Source: Caulobacter sp. (GTDB taxonomy: Bacteria > Pseudomonadota > Alphaproteobacteria > Caulobacterales > Caulobacteraceae). Taken from it: DNA of 64,000 nucleotides. Below are positions 1 to 8,189 of this stretch, piece by piece (the first letter of the stretch is position 1; the number at the start of each line of letters is the position of its first letter). Position numbers and translations under genes: made by a program. The stretch covers positions 310,001-374,000 of the forward strand of contig JAGHZU010000001.1 in NCBI GenBank assembly GCA_017745235.1, in the 5' to 3' direction. The notes beneath the pieces were generated by a model, which was given only the letters and a program-made list of their open reading frames with translations, was not told the origin of the DNA and made no database searches.

Positions 1-1493
1 AAGTGGGCGCCGATCAGCAGGATCAGGAAGCCGGCGCCGACCTGGATCAGCGACAGGCCGAACTTGACCATCGGACCGGGGTTCTGGCCGCGCGCGCCCA
101 GCCAGGTCCACAGCGCCGCGAAGATCGGCGCGAAGATCAGGATCCAGCCGGCGTTGATGGCCTGGGTCTGGGCGGCGTTGAAGGCGGTGTTGACCCAGAA
201 CTTGCCGGTGGGGTCGATGTGGGCCGCGGCCAGCTGCTCGGGCGAGCCCAGCACCACCGAACCGCCCAGCCACTGCATCGGATGCGACAGCAGGGTCAGG
301 TTGACGTTGGTGGCCGCGAACAGGTTCAGCGACGAGCCGGCCTGCTCGAACAGGGTCCAGAACACCACCGCGCCCAGCACCAGCACCACGGCCAGCAGCA
401 GGCGCTCGCGCTCGACCTTGCCGCACTTGGCGAAGGCGAACCACAGGATGTAGCCCAGCGAGCCGAACATGCCCGCGATCAGGGTCGCGCTGACCACCGG
501 GGTGTACTGCACCAGGAAGAAGATCACCCCCACCACCGCCAGCGACAGGGCGTAGATCCCGACCTCCTGGGTGATCGGCCCGGCCACCGCGGCCTTCAGC
601 TTGCGCGGCTCGGGCGGCTCGCCCTTGCCCAGCAGCAGCGGCTTGCCCAGCACGAAGATGATGAAGCCGGCCAGCATGCCCAGGCCCGCCGCGCCGAAGC
701 CCGCGCCCCAGCCGAACTTCACGCCCAGCAGGCCGCACAGGATCGAGGCCCAGAACGAGCCCAGGTTGATGCCGTAGTAGTAGAGGGTGAAGCCCGGATC
801 GCGGCGCGGGTCGCCCTGCGGATAGAGCTGGCCCACCAGCGAGGCGACATTGGCCTTCATGAAGCCCACGCCGACGATGATCAGCGCCAGGGCCGCCCAG
901 AAGATATTGAGGTACAGCGGATCGCGCCCCTCGACGCCCAGCGTGTACTGGCCCTTGGGCAGGATCGCGGGCAGGGCCGCGCCGGCCGGCAGGTTCTTGA
1001 TCTCGAAGTCGCCCTGCTTGCTGGCGGTCACCTCGTAGGGCTTGCCCTCGACCATCAGGCGGGCCGTGCGTTCGTCGCCGCGGCCGTCGACCTGGAACTC
1101 GTAGGCGTGGTTGGCGTAGGTCAGCGTCTGGGTGGCCGGACGCCCCTCGACCGCCATGGTCAGGTGGCCCGCCACCAGCAGCAGGGCGCCGAACGCCACC
1201 GCCTTGCGGGTGCCCAGGTACCGGTCGGCCAGGAATCCCCCCAGCAGCGGCACGATATAGACCAGCGAGGTGTAGGAGCCGTAGTGGCCGCTGGCGACCT
1301 TCGGATCGAAGAGGAAATGCTGCGTCAGATAGAAGATCAGCAGGCCGCGCATGCCGTAGTAGGAGAAACGCTCCCACATCTCGGCCAGGAAGCAGATGAT
1401 CAACCCACGCGGGTGACCACGTAACAATTGGATGAGCACGGGGATGCCGGTCACGAGGGTGACCAGTATTCCGACGGCGACGACGATATTCAT
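1..1493 (-). CDS. POT family proton-dependent peptide transporter, 3' end cut by the window
   Basis: Inner-membrane proton/oligopeptide symporter of the POT (PTR2) branch of the MFS. The N-terminus reads MNIVVAVGILV and is followed by the family signature EMWERFSYYGMRGLLIFYL around residues 38-56. Many hydrophobic segments follow, with another POT-like stretch YYYGINLGSFWASI. Between early membrane segments there is a soluble insert of roughly 80 residues (from about TYANHAYEFQVDG to LPKGQYTLG) that short POT proteins lack. The ATG at 1493 has AAGG seven bases upstream. The reading frame is open to base 1, so the C-terminus lies outside the window. Family assignment is firm; the substrate is not visible. 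Confidence 0.9.
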   Translation of the reverse strand, partial: MNIVVAVGILVTLVTGIPVLIQLLRGHPRGLIICFLAEMWERFSYYGMRGLLIFYLTQHFLFDPKVASGHYGSYTSLVYIVPLLGGFLADRYLGTRKAVAFGALLLVAGHLTMAVEGRPATQTLTYANHAYEFQVDGRGDERTARLMVEGKPYEVTASKQGDFEIKNLPAGAALPAILPKGQYTLGVEGRDPLYLNIFWAALALIIVGVGFMKANVASLVGQLYPQGDPRRDPGFTLYYYGINLGSFWASILCGLLGVKFGWGAGFGAAGLGMLAGFIIFVLGKPLLLGKGEPPEPRKLKAAVAGPITQEVGIYALSLAVVGVIFFLVQYTPVVSATLIAGMFGSLGYILWFAFAKCGKVERERLLLAVVLVLGAVVFWTLFEQAGSSLNLFAATNVNLTLLSHPMQWLGGSVVLGSPEQLAAAHIDPTGKFWVNTAFNAAQTQAINAGWILIFAPIFAALWTWLGARGQNPGPMVKFGLSLIQVGAGFLILLIGAH

Positions 1494-1668
1494 GTACTAG
1501 CCTTGAATTCTTTAGCGGCTTCGGCGTCGATCAGGTCGTTTCGCCCTCGCCCTCCCCATTCGGCGGGAGAAGATCACGCTGCAAGGCGTTTCACAAGCAA
1601 TGGCTTGCCGCCGGGGAGCCCGGAGGGCGCGCCGCGCGTTTTCCATGCGTCCCCCAGGGAGAACCGTC

Positions 1669-2226
1669 ATGCCCGTCCTGAACCCCGACCACCCGATCAC
1701 CACCGCCCGCGAAGACCGCCGGGTGCGCGTGCTGTTCGAGGGGCACGAGATCGCCGACAGCGGCGAGGTCCTGCTGCTGCGCGAAGCCGACTATCCGATC
1801 GTGCGCTATTTCCCCCGCGGCGACGTGGCCATGGCCTTCCTGCACAAGACCGACAAGACCAGCTGGTGTCCCTACAAGGGCCAGGCCTCGTATTACACGA
1901 TCGTGCGCGACGCCAAGATCATCGAGAACGCCGTCTGGTCCTACGAGGCCCCGCTGGACGGCATGGGCGAGATCGCCGGCTACCTGGCCTTCTATCCCGA
2001 GCACGTCGACTTCCAGGTGGGTGGGCTGACCGCCGCCGAGACCCGCGCCGTCGACGTCGCCGACATTGTCCGCCACACCGACAGCGGGTCCGGCTCCAGC
2101 CAGGCCGAGCACTGGGCGCCCAACGTCTCCATGCCCGACGACGAGGCGTGGGAAGGCGACGACATCGACGAAGCTTCGGCGGAAAAGACGGTAGGCCGCC
2201 CCTATGAGGGAACGGGATCGATCTAG
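1669..2226 (+). CDS. DUF427 domain protein
   Basis: A 185-residue cytoplasmic protein. Residues about 15-120 match the DUF427 fold (VRVLFEGHEIADSG, a central W-C-P-Y-K-G stretch, and AFYPEHVDF near the end of the domain). The family is small, soluble and of unknown biochemical role. The acidic C-terminal tail (MPDDEAWEGDDIDEAS) lies outside the domain. The start at 1669 was chosen because AGGGAGA sits about seven bases upstream and the domain begins soon after; an in-frame ATG at 1600 lacks such a site. It runs divergently from the peptide transporter. Confidence 0.85.
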   Translation: MPVLNPDHPITTAREDRRVRVLFEGHEIADSGEVLLLREADYPIVRYFPRGDVAMAFLHKTDKTSWCPYKGQASYYTIVRDAKIIENAVWSYEAPLDGMGEIAGYLAFYPEHVDFQVGGLTAAETRAVDVADIVRHTDSGSGSSQAEHWAPNVSMPDDEAWEGDDIDEASAEKTVGRPYEGTGSI

Positions 2227-2249
2227 AAGTCGTTGGCGAGAAGAGACCA

Positions 2250-2264
2250 GTAACCGCGCGTTAA
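2250..2264 (-). promoter_or_regulatory. candidate CtrA-binding site
   Basis: Read on the minus strand the bases give TTAA, seven bases, TTAC, one mismatch from the CtrA consensus TTAA-N7-TTAA(C). It lies about 70 bp upstream of the small membrane-protein gene at 2334. CtrA sites of this form are common in Caulobacter promoters. The match is short, so it can also be chance. Confidence 0.35.
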
Positions 2265-2333
2265 GCTTACAAGCGCTGCAATAAGGCGACGCTTGGGTGA
2301 GAGCCTCCGCAAGAGGGGCTTCGGAGGAACGCC

Positions 2334-2489
2334 ATGGCCTATATCGGCTTCGACGCCCATCAACGACCGGCTCCGCGCCCCGTCGGCGCGCGCGCGACCC
2401 CGCCCCTGGCCTGGGGACGCCTGCTGGCGGTCGCCGCCAGCCTGGGCGCCTGGGTCGCGATCATCGCGGCGGCGCGGGCCATTTTCTGA
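2334..2489 (+). CDS. small single-pass membrane protein, unknown
   Basis: A 51-residue ORF, MAYIGFDAHQRPAPRP..., ending in one hydrophobic segment (about residues 29-48, LLAVAASLGAWVAIIAAARA). A near-ideal ribosome site (GGAGG at 2323-2327) lies six bases before the ATG, which is the main reason to believe it is translated. The N-terminus is polar and proline/arginine-rich, suggesting a cytoplasmic tail with a C-terminal membrane anchor. A CtrA-like site lies upstream and a hairpin follows the stop. I do not recognise a family. Confidence 0.6.
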   Translation: MAYIGFDAHQRPAPRPVGARATPPLAWGRLLAVAASLGAWVAIIAAARAIF

Positions 2490-2497
2490 CCCCCTGG

Positions 2498-2513
2498 CCT
2501 GGCGTTCGCCAGG
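2498..2513. terminator. short hairpin between convergent genes
   Basis: CCTGGC and GCCAGG form a 6-bp stem around GTTC, nine bases after the stop of the small membrane protein and before the 3' end of gshA. No U tract follows, so termination is only inferred from position. Confidence 0.3.
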
Positions 2514-2526
2514 AACAGGGTCCGGA

Positions 2527-3885
2527 TCAGTAGGCGCAGTCCTCGAACACCCGGTTGATGTCGCCCTTCCACGCGCCCTCGTACAGGGCCAGCAGGCGCT
2601 CCGCCGGGGTGACGCCGCTGTCGGCGATCTCTTCCAGGTCGCCCAGGTAGATCGTCTCGTCCAGGAAACCGCCGTTCAGGTGGGCGCGGTTCTTCAGGCC
2701 CGACTTGGCGATGGCCACGAAGTCCCTGGCCACGTCCTGGGCGCTGCGGCCCGCCACCTGCGCCTTCAGGCCCAGGCGCGGCACGTCGCGACGCAGGCCC
2801 TCGCGGTCCTCAATCGTCCAGTCCTTGCAGAGGTCCCAGGCCGCCGCCAGGGCCGCGTCGTCGTAGAACACACCGGTCCACAGCGCCGGCAGGGCGCACA
2901 GGCGGCTCCAGGGGCCGGCGTCAGCCCCGCGCATTTCCAGGTAGGTCTTCAGCCGCACCTCGGGAAAGGCCGTGGTGGTGTGGTCGGCCCAATCCTTGAT
3001 CGTGGCGATCTCGCCCGGCAGCTCGGGCAGCTTGCCCTCGATGAAGTCGCGGAAGCTGCGGCCGGCCACGTCGATGTACTTGTCCCCGCGCTTGACGAAG
3101 TACATCGGCACGTCCAGCGCGTAGCGGGCGTAGCGCTCGAAATCGAAGCCGTCCTCGAACACGAAGTCGAGCAGGCCCGTGCGGTTGGGGTCGGTGTCGG
3201 TCCAGACGTTGGCGCGGGCCGACAGGAAGCCGTTGGGCTTGCCTTCCGTGAACGGAGAATTGGCGAACAGGGCCGTGGCGATCGGCTGGAGCGCCAGGCT
3301 CATGCGGAACTTGGCCACCATGTCGGCTTCGCTGGAGAAGTCGAGATTGGCCTGCACCGTGCAGGTGCGCAGCATCATGTCCAGGCCCAGCTTGCCGACC
3401 TTGGGCATGTAGTTGCGCATGATCACGTACCGGCCCTTGGGCATGATCGGCACCTCCTCGCGCTTCCACAGCGGCGAGAAGCCCAGGCCCAGGAAACCCA
3501 GGCCCAGCTCGTCGGCGACGGTCTTGACCTCGTCCAGGTGCTTGCCGGTCTCGTCGCAGATGTCGTGCATGGTCAGCAACGGCGCGCCCGACAGCTCGAA
3601 CTGCCCGCCCGGCTCCAGGCTGACATTGGCGCCGTTGCGCTCCAGCCCGATGATCGTGGGGCCTTCCATGACGGGCTTCCAACCGAAGCGTTGCAGACCC
3701 ACCAGCAGGGCGTGCACGCCCTTGTCGCCCTCGTAGGGCACGGGCGTATGGGCGCCCAGGTAGAAGCCGAACTTCTCATGCTCGGCGCCGACGCGGAACT
3801 GCTCCCTGGGCTTTACGCCCTTGGCGAAGTAGGCGGTCAGGTCGTCGAGCGTCAGTTGACGCTCCTGGCTGGCGGCTTCGGCCAT
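2527..3885 (-). CDS. gshA: glutamate--cysteine ligase (plant/alphaproteobacterial type)
   Basis: Catalyses ATP-dependent joining of glutamate and cysteine, the first step of glutathione synthesis, in the cytoplasm. The 452-residue length and the text from LTLDDLTAYFAKGVKPREQFRVGAEHEKFGF onward match the GCS2 group shared by alphaproteobacteria and plants. Conserved patches include PYEG near residue 60, the LEPGGQFELSG segment, and a long conserved middle region with NLDFSSEADMV. The ATG at 3885 has GGAGG just upstream; a longer in-frame start at 4017 lacks support. Monocistronic. Confidence 0.93.
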   Translation of the reverse strand: MAEAASQERQLTLDDLTAYFAKGVKPREQFRVGAEHEKFGFYLGAHTPVPYEGDKGVHALLVGLQRFGWKPVMEGPTIIGLERNGANVSLEPGGQFELSGAPLLTMHDICDETGKHLDEVKTVADELGLGFLGLGFSPLWKREEVPIMPKGRYVIMRNYMPKVGKLGLDMMLRTCTVQANLDFSSEADMVAKFRMSLALQPIATALFANSPFTEGKPNGFLSARANVWTDTDPNRTGLLDFVFEDGFDFERYARYALDVPMYFVKRGDKYIDVAGRSFRDFIEGKLPELPGEIATIKDWADHTTTAFPEVRLKTYLEMRGADAGPWSRLCALPALWTGVFYDDAALAAAWDLCKDWTIEDREGLRRDVPRLGLKAQVAGRSAQDVARDFVAIAKSGLKNRAHLNGGFLDETIYLGDLEEIADSGVTPAERLLALYEGAWKGDINRVFEDCAY

Positions 3886-4114
3886 CGGCCCTCCTCCCAA
3901 GATCAAACACGCATTCAGAGGGAGGGGCTCCCCGCCCCGGCCGCCCGCGAACTCTCGTGCTGCGCAGTTGGGCGTTTTCTTAGCGAACCTCAAGGGGGGA
4001 CGCACCGCCTTTCGCAACCGCGGGGGTTCCGGTCAGGCCGCCCCCTTCCCATTTTCGCCGGCAAGCGCCGGCATGCGGGGATCGCGGCGCAGGGCGCATC
4101 ACGGGGGAGCTCAC

Positions 4115-4594
4115 ATGTCCGCAACCATCGTCCTGGCCTGGCTGGCCCTGGCCGCCACGCCGTCGCCCGCCCCCGACGCCCTGCAGCCGTTCGAGGGCGC
4201 CTGGACGTGCGAGGGGCATTTCGAACCGTCCATGAAGCCCCTGGCCTCGACCATGGTCTTCGCCAGGGACCCGGACACGGGCGCCCTGGTCAAGCGGCAT
4301 CGCGACCTTCCGCCCGGCGGCTACAAGGCCAACGAGACCTGGGCGGCGGCGGCGGGCGGCTACCGCGCCAGCATCGCCGACGGCTTCAGCGGCCTGCGCT
4401 GGTTCGTCTCGCCTGGATGGGAACAGGACCGCTGGACGTGGACGCGCGTCGACGAAGGCGCGCCGGCCGAGGCGTTCGTCTACCAGCGCGCCGGGCCGGG
4501 CAGGATGACCGTCGAATGGTGGATCTCGCGCAAGGGGGCTCCCAAGACCCTGGGCGACACCCTGGCCTGCGAGAAAAGCGCCTCCTGGCGCTAG
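4115..4594 (+). CDS. secreted protein of unknown function
   Basis: A 159-residue protein with a probable signal peptide (MSATIVLAWLALAATPSPA) followed by FEGAWTCEGHFEPSMKPLAST. The mature part reads like a small beta-rich lipocalin-type or DUF1579-like fold, with alternating W and G and two cysteines (about residues 34 and 153) that could pair in the periplasm. GGGGGAG precedes the ATG. Its stop codon shares the bases CTAG with that of rsmE on the other strand. I do not assign a function. Confidence 0.7.
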   Translation: MSATIVLAWLALAATPSPAPDALQPFEGAWTCEGHFEPSMKPLASTMVFARDPDTGALVKRHRDLPPGGYKANETWAAAAGGYRASIADGFSGLRWFVSPGWEQDRWTWTRVDEGAPAEAFVYQRAGPGRMTVEWWISRKGAPKTLGDTLACEKSASWR

Positions 4595-5307
4595 CGCCAG
4601 TCTCCCGCCACGGCCTGCCACAGGGTCATCGCCGAGATCGCCGCGGTGTCGGCGCGCAGGATGCGCGGCCCCAGGGTCACGGGGATGACGAACGGCAGCG
4701 AGCGCAGCTTCTCCCGCTCCTCAGGGGCGAAGCCGCCCTCGGGGCCGATCAGGATGGCGGCGGGCTGAGGCGCCCCGGCGGCGGCCTCGACCAGGGGTCG
4801 GGCGTCGCCGCCCTCGTCGCAGAAGACCAGCTTCCGGCCCGGGTCCCAGGCGTCCAGGATCTTGTCCAGCTTCTGGGGATCCTCGATGGCCGGCACGTCC
4901 AGGCGGCCGGTCTGCTCGGCGGCCTCGATGGCGATGGCGTCCAGCCGGCCCAGCTTCAGGAAGTCGACATTGGTGCGGCGGGTCTGGGTCAGGCGCACCC
5001 GCCGCGCGCCCAGCTCGGCGGCCTTCTCGACGATGGTCTCCACCCGGCCGCGCTTGACCATGGCGATCACCAGGTCGAGGTCGGGGCCATGCTCCTGCGG
5101 CCGCGTCCGCTCGACCGCCTTCAGCAGGCAGCCGCGCTTGCCAGCCTCGACCAGGGCGCAGCGCCACTCGCCGTCCTGGCCGTTGAAGACCAGGATCTCG
5201 TCGCCGACGTTCAGGCGCATGACCGCCGTCAGGTAGCGCGACTGGTCGATATTGGGCGCCACGCCGGCGTCCTGGCTCAGGGGATGTGGAACGAAAAGAC
5301 GGATCAT
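4591..5307 (-). CDS. rsmE: 16S rRNA m3U1498 methyltransferase RsmE
   Basis: Cytoplasmic SPOUT-class, SAM-dependent enzyme that methylates N3 of U1498 in 16S rRNA. At 238 residues it has the usual length. An N-terminal PUA-like part (MIRLFVPHPL, YLTAVMRLNVGDEI) precedes the knotted methyltransferase part with KRGRVETIVEKAAELGA, ILIGPEGGFAPEER (the SAM-binding GPEGG loop) and LGPRILRADTAAI. The start lies 46 bp from that of ppk2, so a shared divergent promoter region is likely. Confidence 0.95.
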   Translation of the reverse strand: MIRLFVPHPLSQDAGVAPNIDQSRYLTAVMRLNVGDEILVFNGQDGEWRCALVEAGKRGCLLKAVERTRPQEHGPDLDLVIAMVKRGRVETIVEKAAELGARRVRLTQTRRTNVDFLKLGRLDAIAIEAAEQTGRLDVPAIEDPQKLDKILDAWDPGRKLVFCDEGGDARPLVEAAAGAPQPAAILIGPEGGFAPEEREKLRSLPFVIPVTLGPRILRADTAAISAMTLWQAVAGDWR

Positions 5308-5353
5308 GGCGTCTTTCTAGCGCGACTTGGCTTTTTGGGGGTAGGCTTCCCGC

Positions 5354-6115
5354 ATGAGCAAGACAGCCGACTATGAAACCGAGCTGCGCACACTCCAGCT
5401 GGCTCTGATCGACGTCCAGAAGCAGGCCATCAAGGAGGGCTGGAAGACGGTCACCGTCTTCGAAGGCCGGGATTCGGCGGGCAAGGACGGCACCATCGCC
5501 CGCATCACCGAGCACGCCCACCGTCGCGCCACCCAGGTGGTGGCCCTGCCCAAGCCCAGCGACCGCGAACAAAGTCAGTGGTACTTCCAGCGCTATGTCG
5601 ACTGGTTGCCGGCCTGCGGCGAGGCCGTGGTCTTCAACCGCTCCTGGTATAACCGCGCCGGGGTCGAGCCGGTGATGGGCTTCTGCACGCCCGAGGAGCA
5701 CCAGCAGTTCCTGCGCGACGTGCCGGCCTTCGAGCTGATGCTGGTGCAGAACGGCCTGATTCTGACCAAGTTCTGGCTGGACATCAGCCGCGACGTCCAG
5801 GCCGAGCGCCTGGAGGCCCGCCGCAACGACCCGTTGAAGGCCTTCAAGGTCAGCGACCTGGACGGCGTGGCCCAGGACAAGTGGGACGCCTACACCGACG
5901 CCCGCGACGAGATGCTGATGCGCACCCACTCGGCCCCGGCCCCGTGGATCTGCGTGCGCGCCGACCACAAGAAGGCCGCGCGGCTCAATGTGCTGCGCTG
6001 GCTGCTGCACGGCACGGCCGACAAGAAGACCCTGAAGTCGATCCCCAAGCCGGATCCCGACGTGATCTTCTCCTTCGAGCCGGCGGCGCTGAAGGACGGA
6101 CGGCTGGCGCGGTGA
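5354..6115 (+). CDS. ppk2: polyphosphate kinase 2 family protein
   Basis: Cytoplasmic PPK2-family enzyme that moves phosphate between polyphosphate and nucleotides. At 253 residues it is a single-domain member. A Walker A (EGRDSAGKDGT, residues about 37-47) and the lid and Walker B region (FNRSWYNRAGVE, residues 94-105) are intact. The PPK2 pattern WYFQRYVDWLP is also present. Whether it prefers ADP, GDP or AMP cannot be read from sequence alone. It is followed directly by a dispersed repeat. Confidence 0.93.
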   Translation: MSKTADYETELRTLQLALIDVQKQAIKEGWKTVTVFEGRDSAGKDGTIARITEHAHRRATQVVALPKPSDREQSQWYFQRYVDWLPACGEAVVFNRSWYNRAGVEPVMGFCTPEEHQQFLRDVPAFELMLVQNGLILTKFWLDISRDVQAERLEARRNDPLKAFKVSDLDGVAQDKWDAYTDARDEMLMRTHSAPAPWICVRADHKKAARLNVLRWLLHGTADKKTLKSIPKPDPDVIFSFEPAALKDGRLAR

Positions 6116-6128
6116 GGCGCGGCGTATT

Positions 6129-6272
6129 CTTCCCCCTACGGGGGAGGAGGGCCGCCAGGCCCGGAGGGGGCAAGTCGGTTCGCACTGAGCCGGAGACTAA
6201 GCTGGGCCGCCGAGCTCGACGCTTGCCCCCACCTGACCGCTGCGCGGTCTGTCCGCCCCCGTAGGGGGCGGA
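6129..6272. repeat. dispersed two-module palindromic repeat, copy 1
   Basis: Module A (6129-6175, starting CTTCCCCCTACGGGGGAGGA and ending GGGGGCAAGT) and module B (6221-6272, starting CTTGCCCCCACCTG and ending with the CCGCCCCC-N-GGGGGCGG hairpin) are separated by 45 bp. Each module folds on itself. Related copies occur at 29914-30060, 35966-36071, 51597-51717 and 55995-56107. This copy lies between convergent genes. Confidence 0.85.
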
Positions 6273-6291
6273 TCTGCGACCAAGGAGCCCC

Positions 6292-7131
6292 CTATTCCGC
6301 ATCCCAGGCGAACGCCTTGTCCAGCCAGTTCCCCAGCCGCCCGTCCGGACGCGCCAGGGCGTGGATGCGGGCCATCTCCTCGTCCGACAGGGCGAAGTCG
6401 AAGATGTCGAGATTCTCGGCAAGACGCTTTTCGCTGCTCGTCTTGGGAATGGTCACCACGCCCTGCTGGACCTGCCAGCGCAGGGTGACCTGGCCTGGGG
6501 TCTTGCCGTGGGCCTGGCCGATCTCGATCAGCACGGGCTCGTCGGCCACCTTGCCCTGGGCCAGGGGCGACCAGGCGGTGATCGAGGCGCCGATCGCCTT
6601 GGCCTTGGCGATCAGGGTCTTCTGCGACAGGTAGGGGTGGTACTCGATCTGGTTGGTGGCGATCGGGGCGGCCGACAGCGAGGCGGCCTTGGCCATCAGC
6701 GCCGAGGGAAAGTTCGACAGGCCGATGGCCCGGGTCAGCCCCCGGTCGCGCACGTCGTTCAGGGCGGCCATGGTCTCGGCCAGCGGGGGCTGGGGCTTGG
6801 GCCAGTGCAACAGCAGCAGGTCCACCTGCGGCACGCGCAGCTTCTTCAGGCTCTCCTCGACCGAACGCTGCAGGTCGCCCTCGCGGAAATGGTCGATCCA
6901 CACCTTGGTGGTCACGAACACCTGGTCGCGCGGCAGGCCGGCGGCCGCCAGGCCCGCGCCCACGTCCTGCTCGTTGCCGTAGATCTGGGCGGTGTCGACG
7001 TGGCGGTAGCCCAGTTCCAGGGCCTTCTCGACCATCGGCTGGGCCGCGCCGTTCTCCAGCTGCCAGGTGCCCAGGCCGATGGCGGGCATGGCGACGTCGC
7101 CCGAGCGGATGTCGGGAATCGAATGGGGCAT
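6292..7131 (-). CDS. aldo/keto reductase
   Basis: Cytoplasmic NADPH-dependent carbonyl reductase of the DkgA/DkgB-like group, 279 residues. The catalytic tetrad is visible: D46 and Y51 (HVDTAQIYGNE), K76 (VTTKVW) and H109 (LLLLHWP). The cofactor segment IPKTSSEKRLAENL is present near residue 233. The start at 7131 follows GGAG and gives the family's usual N-terminus; upstream in-frame sequence runs antisense through the Pr6Pr gene frame. The substrate is unknown. Confidence 0.92.
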   Translation of the reverse strand: MPHSIPDIRSGDVAMPAIGLGTWQLENGAAQPMVEKALELGYRHVDTAQIYGNEQDVGAGLAAAGLPRDQVFVTTKVWIDHFREGDLQRSVEESLKKLRVPQVDLLLLHWPKPQPPLAETMAALNDVRDRGLTRAIGLSNFPSALMAKAASLSAAPIATNQIEYHPYLSQKTLIAKAKAIGASITAWSPLAQGKVADEPVLIEIGQAHGKTPGQVTLRWQVQQGVVTIPKTSSEKRLAENLDIFDFALSDEEMARIHALARPDGRLGNWLDKAFAWDAE

Positions 7132-7160
7132 GGGAAGTCTCCGGGGAGGAACGCTGGGAA

Positions 7161-7805
7161 CTAGGCGGATATAGAACGCATGCGACGCGACGCCAGTCGA
7201 AGCTGAAGATGCTGCAGCCCCGTCAGCAACAGGGTGACGGCGTAGAAGCCTGCGCCCATGACCACCATGGTGGCCAGGACCGCGCCGTACCCTCTCTGGG
7301 TCACGTTGAAGAACGGATAGGGATAATAGGCGCTCATCGCCCCGTGCAGCAGGGTCCAGGCGCCGTAGAGCAGCGGAAACACCAGCGCCTTCCAGGCCGA
7401 GCCCCATCTGGCCGCCTCGCGCGGCGGGAAGGCCAGGATGTCGGCCAGGAACAGCAGCGGCGTGATCGTGTGCAGCAAGGTGTCGGCCAGCAGTTGCAGG
7501 CCCTGCGGGTTCCAGGTCCCGGCCAGCAGTCCGTGATAGACCACCGCGGTGATGGCGATGTAGACGCCGCCGGCCACGCGGGTTCCGGCCCGTTCGGCCC
7601 AGCGCCCCAACGCCCGCTCGCGCCACAGCACCGGCGCGGTCAGGATTACGCCGACCACGATGTTGCTGAGGATGGTGAAGAAGCTGAAGAACTTCACCAG
7701 CGCCGCCGCCACCTCGGGCGCGGGACGGCCGTGGATCATCAGCCACAGCTGCAGCAGCACGCCGGTCCACACCGCCAGGGCGGCCAGGCCCCTCCAGATC
7801 TTCAT
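7161..7805 (-). CDS. Pr6Pr-family integral membrane protein
   Basis: A 214-residue protein with about six hydrophobic segments and the pattern FFTILSNIVVGVILT near residues 40-55. It also has YHGLLAGTW, ITPLLFLADILAFP and YPYPFFNV, which fit the FAR-17a/AIG1-like Pr6Pr membrane family. Some eukaryotic relatives hydrolyse lipids, but the bacterial role is unknown. Its ATG overlaps the stop of the upstream MmcQ-like gene by four bases (7802-7805), so the two are translationally coupled. Confidence 0.8.
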   Translation of the reverse strand: MKIWRGLAALAVWTGVLLQLWLMIHGRPAPEVAAALVKFFSFFTILSNIVVGVILTAPVLWRERALGRWAERAGTRVAGGVYIAITAVVYHGLLAGTWNPQGLQLLADTLLHTITPLLFLADILAFPPREAARWGSAWKALVFPLLYGAWTLLHGAMSAYYPYPFFNVTQRGYGAVLATMVVMGAGFYAVTLLLTGLQHLQLRLASRRMRSISA

Positions 7806-8155
7806 GCGCCCGCTCCCCGTTCGGCGTCCCAGGCCTTGAGCAGTTTCTTAGGCGCGCTCGCCCGCCATTGCCGCTCCAGCAGCCGCTCGACCACCCCGGG
7901 GGCCACCTTCGACAGCCGCACCAGCACCATCGGGTAGTTGCGGTAGTGGTCGGTGACGTAGAAGGTCTCGGGCTCGGCCTCGATCAGCATCTCGCGCTCG
8001 TCGAAACCCACGCCTGGACAGACCAGGGTGTCGCCGTCCTCCTTCAGGCGGGTCAGGAACTTGCCGTGCGCCTTCAGGCAGGGGTAACCGTAGGAGGTCC
8101 CCTCGGCGACGCCGGGCAGGGCCAGGGCGAAGGCGCTCACCTCGTCGAAGGTCAT
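7802..8155 (-). CDS. MmcQ/YjbR family protein
   Basis: A 117-residue protein with the MmcQ/YjbR (CyaY-like fold) layout: LALPGVAEGTSYGYPCLKAHGKFL, then a strand carrying FYVTDHYRNYPMVLVRL, and a C-terminal WRASAPKKLLKAW. Family members are small and may bind DNA; no reaction is established. It is the first gene of a two-gene unit with the Pr6Pr protein and is divergent from the NAD(P)-binding protein at 8190. Confidence 0.85.
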   Translation of the reverse strand: MTFDEVSAFALALPGVAEGTSYGYPCLKAHGKFLTRLKEDGDTLVCPGVGFDEREMLIEAEPETFYVTDHYRNYPMVLVRLSKVAPGVVERLLERQWRASAPKKLLKAWDAERGAGA

Positions 8156-8189
8156 GGTTGCTCCCTTTGAGCGGGACTATAGGGGTAAG

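Noticed and set aside
2293..5376. A 1027-codon frame on the plus strand
   Set aside because: It crosses gshA and rsmE in antisense and a third gene out of frame; composition is shadow-like and its start has no ribosome site.
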